Positions 17,967-28,334 of a stretch of 64,000 bases of DNA are shown here, piece by piece (the stretch's first letter is position 1; every line of letters begins with the position of its first letter). The DNA is from Vibrio hepatarius. Lineage in GTDB: Bacteria; Pseudomonadota; Gammaproteobacteria; Enterobacterales; Vibrionaceae. Under the pieces are notes generated by a model. The model was not told where the DNA came from. It ran no database searches and saw only the letters and a program-made list of their open reading frames with translations. The position numbers and the translations under genes were made by a program. The stretch covers positions 186,001 to 250,000 of the forward strand of contig NZ_LHPI01000009.1 in the NCBI RefSeq assembly GCF_001274785.1. Direction: 5' to 3'.

Positions 17967-20420
17967 TTAACGTTTAACCGCTTCTAGTTTCCAAATATTG
18001 TTGACGTAGTCGCGAATTGAGCGGTCTGAGCTGAATTTGCCCACCAGCGCCGTATTCAGAATCGCTTTCTTCGCCCAGCCAGCTTGGTCGCGGTACTGTT
18101 TGTCCATCGCTTCGTGCGCCGCGACGTAAGATGCAAAGTCCGCAAGACATAGATACTGGTCACCACCGTCTAGCAAGCTGTCGTATGTGGCGCGCAGTTT
18201 GCCCGGCTCACCCGGAGTAAACTCATCACCCAATAACAAATCTAGCGACGCTTTCAATAGTGGGTCTGCGTTGTAGTAATCGAACGGGTTGTAACCTTGT
18301 GCGCGAATCGCTTCTACGCCGTCAACATCTAGACCGAAGATGTAGATGTTCTCATCACCCACTTCTTCACGAATCTCAACGTTAGCACCATCCATTGTAC
18401 CGATAGTTAGCGCACCGTTTAGCGCCATCTTCATGTTACCAGTACCCGAAGCTTCTTTACCTGCAGTCGAGATTTGCTCTGAAACGTCCGCCGCTGGGAT
18501 AATGATCTCAGCCATGCTCACGCGGTAGTCAGGGATGAACACGACTTTCAGCTTGTTGCCGATACGTGGATCGTTGTTGACCTTATCCGCGATCTTGTTG
18601 AGTGCGTAAATGATCTCTTTCGCTAGGTGGTAACCCGGAGCGGCTTTCGCGGCAAAGAACACCACGCGCGGCACCATGTCGAAGTTAGGATCGTTCAACA
18701 GACGATGGTAAAGAGACAAAATGTGCAGCATGTTCAGGTGCTGACGTTTGTACTCGTGTAGACGTTTGATTTGCACGTCAAAGATCGCGTTAGTATCCAG
18801 TTCGATACCCATGTTCTCTTTGACCCAATCTGCTAAGCGCTGTTTGTTCTGCTTCTTAACTGCCATGAACTCTTTTTGGAACGTCGCGTCGTCAGCAAAT
18901 TGCGCGATTTGCTCAAGTTGCTCCAAATGCGCTGGCCAGTCGCTGCCAATCTTTTCGCTAATCAGCGCAGATAGGCCTGGGTTACAGAACTTCAACCAGC
19001 GACGAGGTGTAATACCGTTGGTTACGTTTTGCAGGCGAGTTGGGTATAGCTCGTTAAACTCAGGGAACAAGTCACGTTTGACTAATTCAGAGTGAAGCGC
19101 CGCTACGCCGTTTACCGCATAAGAGCCGATCACACATAGGTTCGCCATGCGTACCATACGGTGGAAACCTTCTTGGATGATGGACAGTTTTTGCTGCTTC
19201 GCCACATCGCCCGGCCATTTAGCGCGAACTTCTTGCAAGAACAAGTGGTTGATATGGTAAATGATTTCCATATGACGAGGCAGTAGACGTTGGATCAAAG
19301 ACTCGCTCCACGTTTCTAGTGCTTCTGGTAATAGCGTGTGGTTGGTGTACGCGAATGTCTTCGAGCTGATATCCCACGCTTCTTCCCAGCCTAAGCCTTT
19401 CTCATCGATCAGAATGCGCATCAGTTCAGGGATGGCGATCGTTGGGTGCGTATCGTTAAGCTGAATCGTTTCGTACTTAGGTAGCGATGCTAGTGTATGA
19501 CCCGCTTCTTCGTGACGACGAAGAATATCGCGTACCGACGCCGCACTGTGGAAGTACTGCTGCATTAGACGCAGAGTCTTGCCTTTCTCGTGGTTGTCGT
19601 TCGGATAAAGCACTTTAGTGATGTTGCCCGCATCGATAAGAGAGTGCTGAGCTTCGAAGTAGTCACCGTTGTTAAAGCTTGCGAGTGAGAATGGCGCGAG
19701 AGCCTGACATTCCCAAAGACGCAGCGGGTATACGGTATCTGATTCGTAACCGACGATAGGGAGATCCCAAGGCATCGCTTTCACTGTCATACCCGGAACC
19801 CAGCGGCGACGCTCTTTACCGCCCTCTTGGTACGTTTCAACGTGGCCGTAGAAACCGATCTCTTGAGCAAGGTCTGGTCGTGCGATTTCCCACGGGTAAC
19901 CTTCTACACAGCGCCACGCGTCTGGTGCTTCTTGTTGGTGGCCTTCTTTGAAAGACTGTTTAAACAGGCCGTACTCGTAATGAAGACCGTAACCTACCGT
20001 TGGGAATTCTTGCGCAGCCAGTGAGTCCATGAAACACGCTGCCAAACGGCCTAGGCCGCCATTACCCAATGATGGGTCGCGCTCTTCTTCTAGTAGGTCT
20101 GTTAAGTTTTGACCTAGCTCTCCCATCGCTTCCGTGATTTGTTCGTACAAACCCATGCTGATTAGGTTGTTGCCCGTTAGGCGACCGATAAGGAATTCTA
20201 GAGATAGGTAGTTGACGCTTTTCGCGTTGATGATTCTTTCATCTTGCTCGGTTTCAAGCATGTCAAAAGTAGTAAGCTCAGCAAGCGCGCTGCCCATAGC
20301 AAGATACCAAGAGCGACTATCTGCTTTTTCAATTGTCGTTGCGTAAGTTGCGGTTAGGTGCTTCTTTACGCTTTCTTGGAAAGACGCTTTATCAAATTTT
20401 TTCTGCTGCGTAGGTTTCAT
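17967..20420 (-). CDS. malP: Maltodextrin/glycogen phosphorylase MalP
   Basis: 817 aa from the ATG at 20420; the longer frame from 20504 runs back through the MalT-box region and is rejected. A GT35 enzyme: SLEFLIGRLTGNNL near the N-terminus, NDTHPTIAIPELMR in the middle, and the pyridoxal-phosphate lysine motif EASGTGNMKMALNGALTIGT near the C-terminus. It releases glucose 1-phosphate from maltodextrins. First gene of the malP-malQ-glgB cluster, divergent from malT. Confidence 0.95.
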   Translation of the reverse strand: MKPTQQKKFDKASFQESVKKHLTATYATTIEKADSRSWYLAMGSALAELTTFDMLETEQDERIINAKSVNYLSLEFLIGRLTGNNLISMGLYEQITEAMGELGQNLTDLLEEERDPSLGNGGLGRLAACFMDSLAAQEFPTVGYGLHYEYGLFKQSFKEGHQQEAPDAWRCVEGYPWEIARPDLAQEIGFYGHVETYQEGGKERRRWVPGMTVKAMPWDLPIVGYESDTVYPLRLWECQALAPFSLASFNNGDYFEAQHSLIDAGNITKVLYPNDNHEKGKTLRLMQQYFHSAASVRDILRRHEEAGHTLASLPKYETIQLNDTHPTIAIPELMRILIDEKGLGWEEAWDISSKTFAYTNHTLLPEALETWSESLIQRLLPRHMEIIYHINHLFLQEVRAKWPGDVAKQQKLSIIQEGFHRMVRMANLCVIGSYAVNGVAALHSELVKRDLFPEFNELYPTRLQNVTNGITPRRWLKFCNPGLSALISEKIGSDWPAHLEQLEQIAQFADDATFQKEFMAVKKQNKQRLADWVKENMGIELDTNAIFDVQIKRLHEYKRQHLNMLHILSLYHRLLNDPNFDMVPRVVFFAAKAAPGYHLAKEIIYALNKIADKVNNDPRIGNKLKVVFIPDYRVSMAEIIIPAADVSEQISTAGKEASGTGNMKMALNGALTIGTMDGANVEIREEVGDENIYIFGLDVDGVEAIRAQGYNPFDYYNADPLLKASLDLLLGDEFTPGEPGKLRATYDSLLDGGDQYLCLADFASYVAAHEAMDKQYRDQAGWAKKAILNTALVGKFSSDRSIRDYVNNIWKLEAVKR

Positions 20421-20490
20421 TAGAGAAATCTCACTTATTGGTTTCAATCCATCTGAGACATATCGTGCATCTGCACGACAAGCAAAACAT

Positions 20491-20500
20491 CCTCCTCCCC
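20491..20500 (-). promoter_or_regulatory. MalT box upstream of malP
   Basis: On the minus strand GGGGAGGAGG, an exact match to the MalT-box consensus GGGGA(T/G)GAGG, about 70 nt before the malP start. It implies MalT/maltotriose activation of malPQ. Confidence 0.8.
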
Positions 20501-20511
20501 TCACGGTGGAT

Positions 20512-20521
20512 TAGGAGGAGG
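20512..20521 (+). promoter_or_regulatory. Second, weaker MalT box in opposite orientation
   Basis: TAGGAGGAGG matches 8 of 10 positions and contains the core GGAGGA. Inverted relative to the box at 20491-20500, 11 bp away. Confidence 0.45.
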
Positions 20522-20597
20522 AGTCAGGGCGTAGAAGGCTTACAACCAGAGTCTCAGTGATCAAACTCTCAATTAAGCACGTTTAACCCTAAGCTCT

Positions 20598-20613
20598 GGT
20601 GACTAAGATCACA
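20598..20613. promoter_or_regulatory. CRP-like site 1 in the malP-malT region
   Basis: GGTGA-CTAAGA-TCACA matches 9 of 10 core positions of TGTGAN6TCACA. Fits catabolite control of maltose genes. Confidence 0.65.
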
Positions 20614-20685
20614 CCATAAACCTAGTTAACCCTACTGTTGGTGTATGAAAGTTAGATGTATACAAAAACATCCAATTGATGATTA

Positions 20686-20701
20686 TGTATACTAGATCAC
20701 A
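20686..20701. promoter_or_regulatory. CRP-like site 2 in the malP-malT region
   Basis: TGTAT-ACTAGA-TCACA matches 9 of 10 core positions of the CRP consensus. Confidence 0.6.
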
Positions 20702-20781
20702 TTAAGTTTTCCTCTATTTCGCAATTTTCATCATTTTTGGTGTGAAGTACGGTTTAAATCCCACTTCAAACACCACCTAAA

Positions 20782-20797
20782 GGTGATTAAAATCACA
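20782..20797. promoter_or_regulatory. CRP-like site 3, nearest malT
   Basis: GGTGA-TTAAAA-TCACA, 9 of 10 core positions, about 180 nt before the malT start. Together the three sites span the 556-base gap 20421-20976, which otherwise holds only AT-rich promoter DNA. Confidence 0.6.
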
Positions 20798-20976
20798 AAA
20801 CTGAGGCGTAGATAAAGGCAAAGTGTGAATTAGACAAAAATCTAGCTGTTGATCAATAACTGTAGATAGAGTTCTCAAGTAACATCCCTGTCAACTGGCC
20901 GTTTCTGGCCAATATTTAAACAGCAATGCTCACCATTACATAACGATAATGAGCAACTCAGAACAGGGAAAAGAAG

Positions 20977-23685
20977 ATGTGGATTCCTTCGAAACTAACC
21001 CGCCCGGGACGCTTACACAACGCGATTGTCCGCCCGAGAGTTCTTGATTTATTACAGCAGGCTCCTTGTTACAAGCTCGTACTGTTTCGCTCGCCGGCAG
21101 GCTACGGAAAAACTACGATGGCATCCCAGTGGCTTTCAGACAAAATGAATGTCGGCTGGTACAGCATAGATGAAAGCGACAATGACTCATTTCGCTTTAT
21201 CAACTACCTACTTCAAGCGTTAAATAAGGCAACCAATGGCGCTTGCCCCAACTCGCAAAAACTTGCAGAAAAACGCCAGTTCTCTTCACTTCACTCACTT
21301 TTTGGCGAAGTTTTTGCGGAAATGGCGGAATTTCATCAAGAGTGTTACTTGGTGCTCGATGACTACCACCTGATTAGCGACGACGATATCCATGAAGCGA
21401 TGCGCTTCTTCTTAAAACACATGCCAGACAACCTCACGTTGGTAGTGACTAGCCGTGCCACTCCACCGTTGGGGACTGCGAACTTGCGCGTACGTGACTT
21501 AATGATCGAGATCGGCAATGAGTTACTGGCGTTTGATACCGAAGAAACCACACGCTTCTTTAATCAACGTGTCGCGGATGGTATCGACGATACGACCGCT
21601 ACCAACCTGAGAAATTATGTCGAAGGTTGGCCGTCTGCGTTGCAGTTGATCGCCCTGCAAGCCCAGCATCAACACAAAACGTTGGCACAATCAGCGGAGT
21701 CATTCTCTGAGTTCAACCACGCCCATTTGTGGGATTACTTGGTCGAAGAAGTGTTCGACCTACTTGACCAAGAAACCCGTATGTTTCTGTTGCAGTGTTC
21801 GGTGCTGGATCACTTCAATGATGCGCTGGTTTCCGCGTTAACCAAACGTGACGATGCGCTCAGTATGATCGAGTCGCTGAATCGCTTTGGCCTGTTTATT
21901 CATCCGCTTGAGGGAGAGCAAAACTGGTATCGTTTTCATAACTTGTTTGCAGAGTTCCTGACTCACGAGCGTTCTGCACGCATTCCACAGCAAGAAACGG
22001 AACTGCACCAAACCGCGGCTTGTGCGTGGTTGAAGCTCTCTTCCCCGCATCAGGCACTACGCCACGCTCAGCAAGCGCGCAACAGTCAGCTCACGGCCGA
22101 CATTCTTAGCCAATACGGCTGGAAGATGTTTAACAGTGGTGAACTGCAAACGCTGGAAAAAGCGATCGATACCCTGACGCAAGAGCAGCTGTATAGCGAC
22201 CCGAAACTTTGCATGTTGCAAGCCTGGTTGGCACAAAGTCAGCACAGGTACAACGATGTGGGTGATTTGTTGTCGAAAGCCGACGAGCAAATGAAAGCGT
22301 TTAACGTCGTGTTAAGCACCAAAGAACAAGGCGAATTCAACGCACTGCGTGCGCAGGTCGCGATCAACCAAAATGAGCCAGAAAAAGCACTCGAATTAGC
22401 CGAGTTATCCCTAAGCCAATTAGACAGCACGGTTTACCGAAGCCGCATTGTCGCCACATCAGTAGTAGGCGAAGTGAACCACGTGCTCGGTCATCTAAGC
22501 CGTGCGTTACCTATGATGCAGCAAACCGAAAAGCTAGCACGCCAGTATCAGGTATACCACCAAGCATTGTGGGCGATGTTGCAGCAAAGCGAGATTCTTA
22601 TTGCTCAAGGCTACGTTCAAGCCGCGTTTGAAGTGCAGGATAACGCCTTCAAGCTGATCGAAGAGCAGCAGTTACACCAAGTCCCGCTGCACGAGTTCTT
22701 GCTACGAGTTCGCGCTCAAATCCTCTGGTGCTGGAATCGCTTAGACGAAGCAGAAGAGTGCGCGTACAAAGGGCTTAGAGTTCTCGGTAACCATAGCTCA
22801 AGTAAGCACTTACATAGCTACTCCATGCTGGCACGCATCGCGATCGGTCGAGGTGAACTAGACAAAGCAGGTAAGTTTATCGACCAGATCGTTCACTTGC
22901 TCAAGCAATCGACCTATCACGTCGACTGGACCGCCAATGCATCGCTGTCGTTGATTCTGTTCTGGCAAGCGCGTGGAGATATGGAATCGATCAAGCAGTG
23001 GCTAGAAACCACCGTGACACCAGAAGAAGCGTGTAACCACTTTACCCAATTGCAGTGGCGTAACATTGCTCGCGCGCAGATAAATCTTGGCTTGTATGAA
23101 GAAGCAGAAAAAACACTCAACTTCATTCACAAAGCGGCGCAAGACAACCACTTGCTGACAGACACAAACCGCAACTTGATTGTTGAGTCGGTACTGGCGA
23201 TCGCGATGAACGATGAGGACAAAGCGCATCGATGCCTGAAACAGGCGTTAGAACTGACTAACCAAACCGGCATGTTGGGCAACTTCCTGATTGACGGTGC
23301 GAAGATCGGTCCGGTGTTAGAAAAACTTAACCACAAGAATGAACTGGGTGACTTGGAGCGTCATCGCGCGCAGCAACTGCTTAAAGAGATCTCAACCACT
23401 CAACGCAGTCGCTCGGTTCACTTCGACGAAGAGTTTGTCGAGAAGCTAGTTAATCACCCTAACATTCCGGAGTTAGTACGCACTAGCCCGCTAACTCAAC
23501 GTGAATGGCAGGTACTTGGTCTGATTTACTCTGGTTTTAGTAATGAGCAAATCGCGCAAGAACTAGACGTCGCTGGCACCACGATCAAAACGCACATTCG
23601 TAACCTGTATCAAAAACTCAATATTGCCAACCGCAAAGAAGCGGTCAAAACCGCTGAGAATTTGCTGCAGTTAATGGGCTACTAA
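20977..23685 (+). CDS. malT: Maltose regulon activator MalT
   Basis: 902 aa, the normal MalT size. N-terminal STAND ATPase module with Walker [10 protein letters not shown] (about residues 39-47) and Walker B-like YLVLDDYH (about 125), a central TPR-like sensor domain that binds maltotriose, and a C-terminal LuxR-type helix-turn-helix ([22 protein letters not shown]…[12 protein letters not shown], about 838-885). It activates mal genes with ATP and maltotriose. Divergent from malP, with CRP-like sites and MalT boxes between them; ends at a terminator. Confidence 0.96.
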   Translation: MWIPSKLTRPGRLHNAIVRPRVLDLLQQAPCYKLVLFRSPAGYGKTTMASQWLSDKMNVGWYSIDESDNDSFRFINYLLQALNKATNGACPNSQKLAEKRQFSSLHSLFGEVFAEMAEFHQECYLVLDDYHLISDDDIHEAMRFFLKHMPDNLTLVVTSRATPPLGTANLRVRDLMIEIGNELLAFDTEETTRFFNQRVADGIDDTTATNLRNYVEGWPSALQLIALQAQHQHKTLAQSAESFSEFNHAHLWDYLVEEVFDLLDQETRMFLLQCSVLDHFNDALVSALTKRDDALSMIESLNRFGLFIHPLEGEQNWYRFHNLFAEFLTHERSARIPQQETELHQTAACAWLKLSSPHQALRHAQQARNSQLTADILSQYGWKMFNSGELQTLEKAIDTLTQEQLYSDPKLCMLQAWLAQSQHRYNDVGDLLSKADEQMKAFNVVLSTKEQGEFNALRAQVAINQNEPEKALELAELSLSQLDSTVYRSRIVATSVVGEVNHVLGHLSRALPMMQQTEKLARQYQVYHQALWAMLQQSEILIAQGYVQAAFEVQDNAFKLIEEQQLHQVPLHEFLLRVRAQILWCWNRLDEAEECAYKGLRVLGNHSSSKHLHSYSMLARIAIGRGELDKAGKFIDQIVHLLKQSTYHVDWTANASLSLILFWQARGDMESIKQWLETTVTPEEACNHFTQLQWRNIARAQINLGLYEEAEKTLNFIHKAAQDNHLLTDTNRNLIVESVLAIAMNDEDKAHRCLKQALELTNQTGMLGNFLIDGAKIGPVLEKLNHKNELGDLERHRAQQLLKEISTTQRSRSVHFDEEFVEKLVNHPNIPELVRTSPLTQREWQVLGLIYSGFSNEQIAQELDVAGTTIKTHIRNLYQKLNIANRKEAVKTAENLLQLMGY

Positions 23686-23693
23686 GCCGAAAA

Positions 23694-23731
23694 ATAAGCC
23701 CAGCTCTCTATTCTGAGGGTTGGGCTTTTTA
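23694..23731 (+). terminator. Terminator of malT
   Basis: AAGCCCAGC…GTTGGGCTT imperfect stem followed by T5. The 264 bases after it, up to the permease start, are AT-rich with no gene seen. Confidence 0.8.
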
Positions 23732-23995
23732 TTGGTTTAGAGCAGTTCATCCCGTCAACTACCTCTATCAAACCGCCTTTTATTCTCCCAGCAAACCTGC
23801 GAGCATTCACGCCCAATATCGATACTTGCAAGCTCCTATAAAGCAAGTAAATACAAGGCTTCGAGCGTCAAAAAAATCCAAGAATCCTTATATAACTCTG
23901 ACCTTTTCTGACAAAAAAATTTGCTACTCTCTGTGGAAATATTTTTTTACAGTTCGTAGTTTCTCTTTTTTCCGTTGGGGTATTTTCTTTTGAAT

Positions 23996-25159
23996 ATGAA
24001 GTTGTTTGGTAGCGCCTTGATATTGGCGGGTACAGCATTAGGCGCAGGTATGCTGGCAATACCTATGGTGTTAGCGCAGTTTGGTTTTGTTACCAGCGCT
24101 ATCCTGATGCTGGTGATTTTTATCGGTACCACCTATTCCGCGCTCCTGCTTGCCGAAGCGTGCAGCAAAACCGAGCAAAGTAACAGCATGAGCAGCGTCG
24201 CACACTTAACGCTGGGAACCAAAGGTAAGCACTTTATCAACGTGTTGTTCTATCTATTACTAGTGTGCATGTCAATCGCGTATGTACTGGGTATCGGAGA
24301 CATCATCCATAAATTGGCCAGCGACTTTGGTATCGAAGTTTCCGCAACCACCAGCTACACCTTGTTTAGTCTGCTTATGGGCGTGATTGTGGTTTCCGGC
24401 ACTTCATACATCGACCGACTCAACCGCGGCTTGTTTTTATTGATGGTCGCGATGCTGTTTATCGTGATTCTGTCTTTGTTTGGTAACATCAATCTAGATT
24501 ATTTGACCGAAGCGAGCGATTACTCTGGGCGCGATGTCATCAAATACAGCGCCATCATTTTCACCAGTTTTGCTTCTATGGTGGTGATTCCTTCCCTAGT
24601 GAACTATAACCGCGGCGCCAGCCACACGCAGATTCGCAATATGATCTTGCTGGGCTCAATCATTCCTTTGGTATGTTACTTGACTTGGTTGTTGGCGATT
24701 ATCGGTAACCTCGGCACTGCAGCCATCTCCCAGTTCCAAACCATCTCCGAGCTCATCAACGCCTTTAGCGGCCAAAATGGCAGTATCAAAGCGATTATTG
24801 CGTTGTTCTCTGCATTGGCGTTAGTAACGTCTTTCCTTGGGGTGTCAATGGCGCTGTACGACCAAAACCGAGATATGTTGACCAGCAACAAATATACGGC
24901 TTATGGCCTGACGTTCATTTTGCCGATCGCGTTAGCGGCGCTATTCTCCAACCAGTTTGTCAGCATGTTGGACTACGCGGGTATGGTGCTCGTGTTCCTT
25001 GCCATCTGGGGACCGCTGGCGATGGTGCGTAAAGTGCGCCATCCTGCATTTGATCAGCCTGAGACCGAGATGTACTACACCGCGTCTGGCGGCAACACGG
25101 CATTAATCAGCACCTTTTTGTTTGGTGGTTTAATCTTTGTTTCTTGGTTTATGGGGTAA
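23996..25159 (+). CDS. Aromatic amino acid permease (TyrP/Mtr-like, HAAAP family)
   Basis: 387 aa from the ATG at 23996, giving the family N-terminus MKLFGSALILAGTALGAGMLAIP (unwound first helix with GxGxGML-type glycines). A TTG at 23990 with GGGG at proper spacing is an alternative start. About 11 membrane helices. The family imports tyrosine or tryptophan with protons; TyrP is the closer likeness by eye but substrate is uncertain. Monocistronic. Confidence 0.88.
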   Translation: MKLFGSALILAGTALGAGMLAIPMVLAQFGFVTSAILMLVIFIGTTYSALLLAEACSKTEQSNSMSSVAHLTLGTKGKHFINVLFYLLLVCMSIAYVLGIGDIIHKLASDFGIEVSATTSYTLFSLLMGVIVVSGTSYIDRLNRGLFLLMVAMLFIVILSLFGNINLDYLTEASDYSGRDVIKYSAIIFTSFASMVVIPSLVNYNRGASHTQIRNMILLGSIIPLVCYLTWLLAIIGNLGTAAISQFQTISELINAFSGQNGSIKAIIALFSALALVTSFLGVSMALYDQNRDMLTSNKYTAYGLTFILPIALAALFSNQFVSMLDYAGMVLVFLAIWGPLAMVRKVRHPAFDQPETEMYYTASGGNTALISTFLFGGLIFVSWFMG

Positions 25160-25186
25160 CCGATAAGCCAAATGAACACCTCTTTT

Positions 25187-25213
25187 AGCCCTCTAATCTG
25201 AGGGCTTTTTTCT
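25187..25213 (+). terminator. Terminator of the aromatic permease gene
   Basis: AGCCCTC / GAGGGCT with loop TAATCT and a T7 run. Confidence 0.85.
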
Positions 25214-25359
25214 ATCTCGCTATCAATACATCTCTCAACGAAGTTGCGATAGAGTTAATCCGCTCCCACTCTCTATACAACGCCTTGTATAACTCTTTGC
25301 ACTCCAACAATCTGCTGCCACAATGGATACTCTTAATAGTTGGTTAAAGAAGGCGATCA

Positions 25360-28242
25360 ATGGCTTGGTTTAAATCTAGTACTCTGTCGATTGCGCTAGT
25401 AAGCGCGTTTTCATACACACATGTTGTGCACGCTGACGTCGGTAACACACCCGTGATTGGTGGATTATTTAACTCCAGTGAAGTGCTTAAGAACCAAATC
25501 GTTTCGTCACTCTCCTACTCGACCCGCTTCGCGCGCGATATGACGCTGTTTACCATTGGCGGTATGACGCTAGAGGCGTACTTGTTGACGTTACCGCTCG
25601 ATGCCAAGACCAAAACCAAAGTCATGGGGCAGTTGGCAGACCCAACCTACGCGATTCCACTCGGCTACTTTCTTTACCAATTTTATGACCGATACACTGG
25701 CATCGGTGATGACGACCAGTTTAAAGCGTACTTGCGGACCGTTTATGACCAACAAGCGCTAAGGGGCTTTGAACACACGCTGTTTACCACCCAAGATCAC
25801 GCCAATGAGGAAGTCAGCAAGCACAGTAAAGACCAAGCCCACCAAGAAGGGCTGAAAGTCGATAGCGAATTTATGGCTTCGATGGTGACAGTGTATGACG
25901 CACTGTTCCAAGTGGGTGAATGGCAAGACATGGATCAATTGCCCGATCACTACACTTACTTGAGCAAAAACGACAATGATCTGGCGCTTGTGGCGAAGAT
26001 TCAACCGATTGTTGTCGGGATCATGCAGCAAACGGCAAATGGGATGGAAGACGGCGAGATGAAAAACGCTGTGCTGGCGATCATTGCTGATAACGACCCA
26101 AAATACGCCAATAAAGTGAACAATAAAGCGCAAGCGATCACTATCAGCTTGATCGACTTTGTGCGCTTGAATGTCCTCAAAGCCTACCGTCAGTTTGTTT
26201 ACTACGATGAACGAGAGCAGCGACTGAATGACTGGCTACAAGAGAGCTTTGATTCTGAGCCGAGTCAGGTAATTGAGTTTCTTAGTTCACAGCAAAACCG
26301 CCGCTTTGCCGTTCAGATTACCGTCGATGGCTTACAACAAGGTTTGATGGAAGGCTTGGTCGACCCAGATAAGCCTTTTATTGATAAAGCATACCAAGAG
26401 CACCTCACGCAACTCAAAGCTCAACCCGAGTTCTCTCAAGGGCAGCCGGAACACGTACAAGATACCCGATTCTTACAAATTCTCTCTGAGCAAGTTTATA
26501 AAGATCCACACTACTTACCGTTTTTTAAGCGCCTGTATAGCGAATATAGCGACTCAATCGCTCGCGTTGGCGTCTCCTCAACGCCAACCATTAGTGTGCG
26601 TAACCTGCCGATAATCAAAACGGGCGCCAAAGTCTCTGGGGACGCGGGCACTGGCATTCCAAACTTTCATTTTGTTGACCGCCATGAAGACCGCGCCTAT
26701 TACTTCTTTGGCAATGATGCGCTACAACTCGACCGATTAATACAAGCCAACAATGTGCAAACCATGTTTGACCGTTTGGTGCACTTAAAAACGCTCAACT
26801 GTAATGCGCAATACGATTGGAACGCACACACCAGTTATGACGCCTTGGTGAACTTAGGTGCGGGTGAAACCCTGCGTGATTTTGGCGAGAAGCGCTGTCT
26901 GCGCGAGCTCAACCAACGTGCAGAGGTCGAGCAACAACTGACCAAGCAACGCCAAGCACTGATCGATAACATCAAAAGCTACCAAGAGATCCCAATTTGG
27001 GACATCTACACTCGTTTAACGCGTAAGTGGAAGATAGAACAAGATCTTGCGGCATTCGCCGAACTCGACGGTCAAGGCATGCCAGACTACACACTCATCT
27101 ATAATCCTTGGCCGGATCACTTTGCCCATTTTGTCGGCCCATTTAGCGATGAGATCATAATGCCGACTGGCGAACTCAACCGTCTCGACTACTGGATTTC
27201 TCAGGTGGAAACCACTTTCCACCGTGCGGGTGTGTACGACAACACACTCTTTGGTATGGCAGGCGACCACGGTTTATCGCCGGTTTACCACACGCTTAAC
27301 CCAGAAAAAGTAATTTTTGAGCCGTTGCAAGACAAGCTCGGTTACCCACTGGTAGTGAAGAAAATCTCTTCCGATGAAGGCGAAGGGCCAAAGATTACCA
27401 ACGCGCTCAACTATCCGAGCAACAAAACCCTTGATGTCGTGGTGGCCTCCACAGCGGGGGGCAACTTTATGCTCGACACTTTTAACTCACGCAGCGGTTG
27501 GCAAGCACAGCCGACCTACCAAGAGTTAACCGAGTGGACGCCAATCAACGCGCCACAGGGTAAACACGTTGACTTGATTGCAGAAGCACTTGGCTATTTA
27601 GATGAGAGTTTGGACTACATGGCGGTGCGCAACACCGCGTGCAATGAGTCGAGTTGTGAAGTCCGTTTGATCGCAAACCGAGACGGTCAGAGACACGATG
27701 AGGTGATCATCAAAAACGGTGACCGCTATTTCTATCATTCATTGACCGGTAAAGTTCAGCTACTCGGAGCACAAACACTAAACCCTTATTTGCCAAAGCC
27801 CGATGCACGAGCGTTTGAGCAATTTAGCCAACTGGTCGACAAGTGTTTGCACAAAGCGCAGCAATCGGACTCATCAACCTGGTGTACTAGCGCAGAATGG
27901 AAAGAGTTGTCACGCTTTACGCCAAGGCCTAATTCTGTGGTTGAACTAGCAGAATTGTATGCAGAAGAGCGCGCAGGGACCGTTAACCTATTCCCGAAAG
28001 ATGGCGTGGGTTACAACACCAAAGTGCCGGGGCGCCATGCGGGGGAAAGCTATCTTGAAAAGGATGCCTTTATTGGCTTCTGGGGCACACCAATTGGAGA
28101 AAAAGCGTCTCCACTCACCATTGAAGCTAACGGCTCACTAGCGCCGACGTTATATCAATACCTGTCCGGAGAAGACGTGCAAGCTGGTACAAACGGCTGG
28201 GGTTATCCGTCGTTGCTCAACAAGCTGGATATTCAACAGTAA
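25360..28242 (+). CDS. Large periplasmic alkaline-phosphatase-superfamily (type I phosphodiesterase) protein
   Basis: 960 aa with a signal peptide (cleavage near HVVHA-DVG, residue 25). The metal-site signatures of the nucleotide pyrophosphatase/phosphodiesterase branch are visible in the middle: YNPWPDHFAHF (Asp/His pair, about residue 585) and GMAGDHGLSP (Asp-His, about 633). The long N-terminal half (about 60-420) has no motif I recognise and is far longer than in simple phosphodiesterases. A phosphodiester or sulfate/phosphonate ester substrate is likely, but unknown. Single gene closed by hairpins. Confidence 0.78.
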   Translation: MAWFKSSTLSIALVSAFSYTHVVHADVGNTPVIGGLFNSSEVLKNQIVSSLSYSTRFARDMTLFTIGGMTLEAYLLTLPLDAKTKTKVMGQLADPTYAIPLGYFLYQFYDRYTGIGDDDQFKAYLRTVYDQQALRGFEHTLFTTQDHANEEVSKHSKDQAHQEGLKVDSEFMASMVTVYDALFQVGEWQDMDQLPDHYTYLSKNDNDLALVAKIQPIVVGIMQQTANGMEDGEMKNAVLAIIADNDPKYANKVNNKAQAITISLIDFVRLNVLKAYRQFVYYDEREQRLNDWLQESFDSEPSQVIEFLSSQQNRRFAVQITVDGLQQGLMEGLVDPDKPFIDKAYQEHLTQLKAQPEFSQGQPEHVQDTRFLQILSEQVYKDPHYLPFFKRLYSEYSDSIARVGVSSTPTISVRNLPIIKTGAKVSGDAGTGIPNFHFVDRHEDRAYYFFGNDALQLDRLIQANNVQTMFDRLVHLKTLNCNAQYDWNAHTSYDALVNLGAGETLRDFGEKRCLRELNQRAEVEQQLTKQRQALIDNIKSYQEIPIWDIYTRLTRKWKIEQDLAAFAELDGQGMPDYTLIYNPWPDHFAHFVGPFSDEIIMPTGELNRLDYWISQVETTFHRAGVYDNTLFGMAGDHGLSPVYHTLNPEKVIFEPLQDKLGYPLVVKKISSDEGEGPKITNALNYPSNKTLDVVVASTAGGNFMLDTFNSRSGWQAQPTYQELTEWTPINAPQGKHVDLIAEALGYLDESLDYMAVRNTACNESSCEVRLIANRDGQRHDEVIIKNGDRYFYHSLTGKVQLLGAQTLNPYLPKPDARAFEQFSQLVDKCLHKAQQSDSSTWCTSAEWKELSRFTPRPNSVVELAELYAEERAGTVNLFPKDGVGYNTKVPGRHAGESYLEKDAFIGFWGTPIGEKASPLTIEANGSLAPTLYQYLSGEDVQAGTNGWGYPSLLNKLDIQQ

Positions 28243-28252
28243 TAAGTAAATT

Positions 28253-28276
28253 ACCACCTACTGAAGTAGGTGGTTT
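28253..28276 (+). terminator. Hairpin after the phosphodiesterase gene
   Basis: ACCACCTA / TAGGTGGT with loop CTGAAG, followed by only a short T run. Probably works with the stronger hairpin that follows. Confidence 0.6.
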
Positions 28277-28290
28277 AGGGCTGAAAACGA

Positions 28291-28314
28291 AAAAAGCGCC
28301 AAACGGCGCTTTTT
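28291..28314. terminator. Bidirectional terminator before yibL
   Basis: AAAAAGCGCC / GGCGCTTTTT with loop AAAC. Serves both the phosphodiesterase gene (+) and yibL (-). Confidence 0.85.
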
Positions 28315-28334
28315 CATTTTATCTGAGCGATGGA

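Noticed and set aside
20421..20504. 28-residue extension at the MalP N-terminus
   Set aside because: It overlaps the MalT box region and encodes Cys/Arg-rich sequence not seen in phosphorylases.
23900..23960. TyrR box before the aromatic permease gene
   Set aside because: The nearest candidate (TGTGGA…TTTACA) has an 8-base spacer instead of 6, so it is not claimed.
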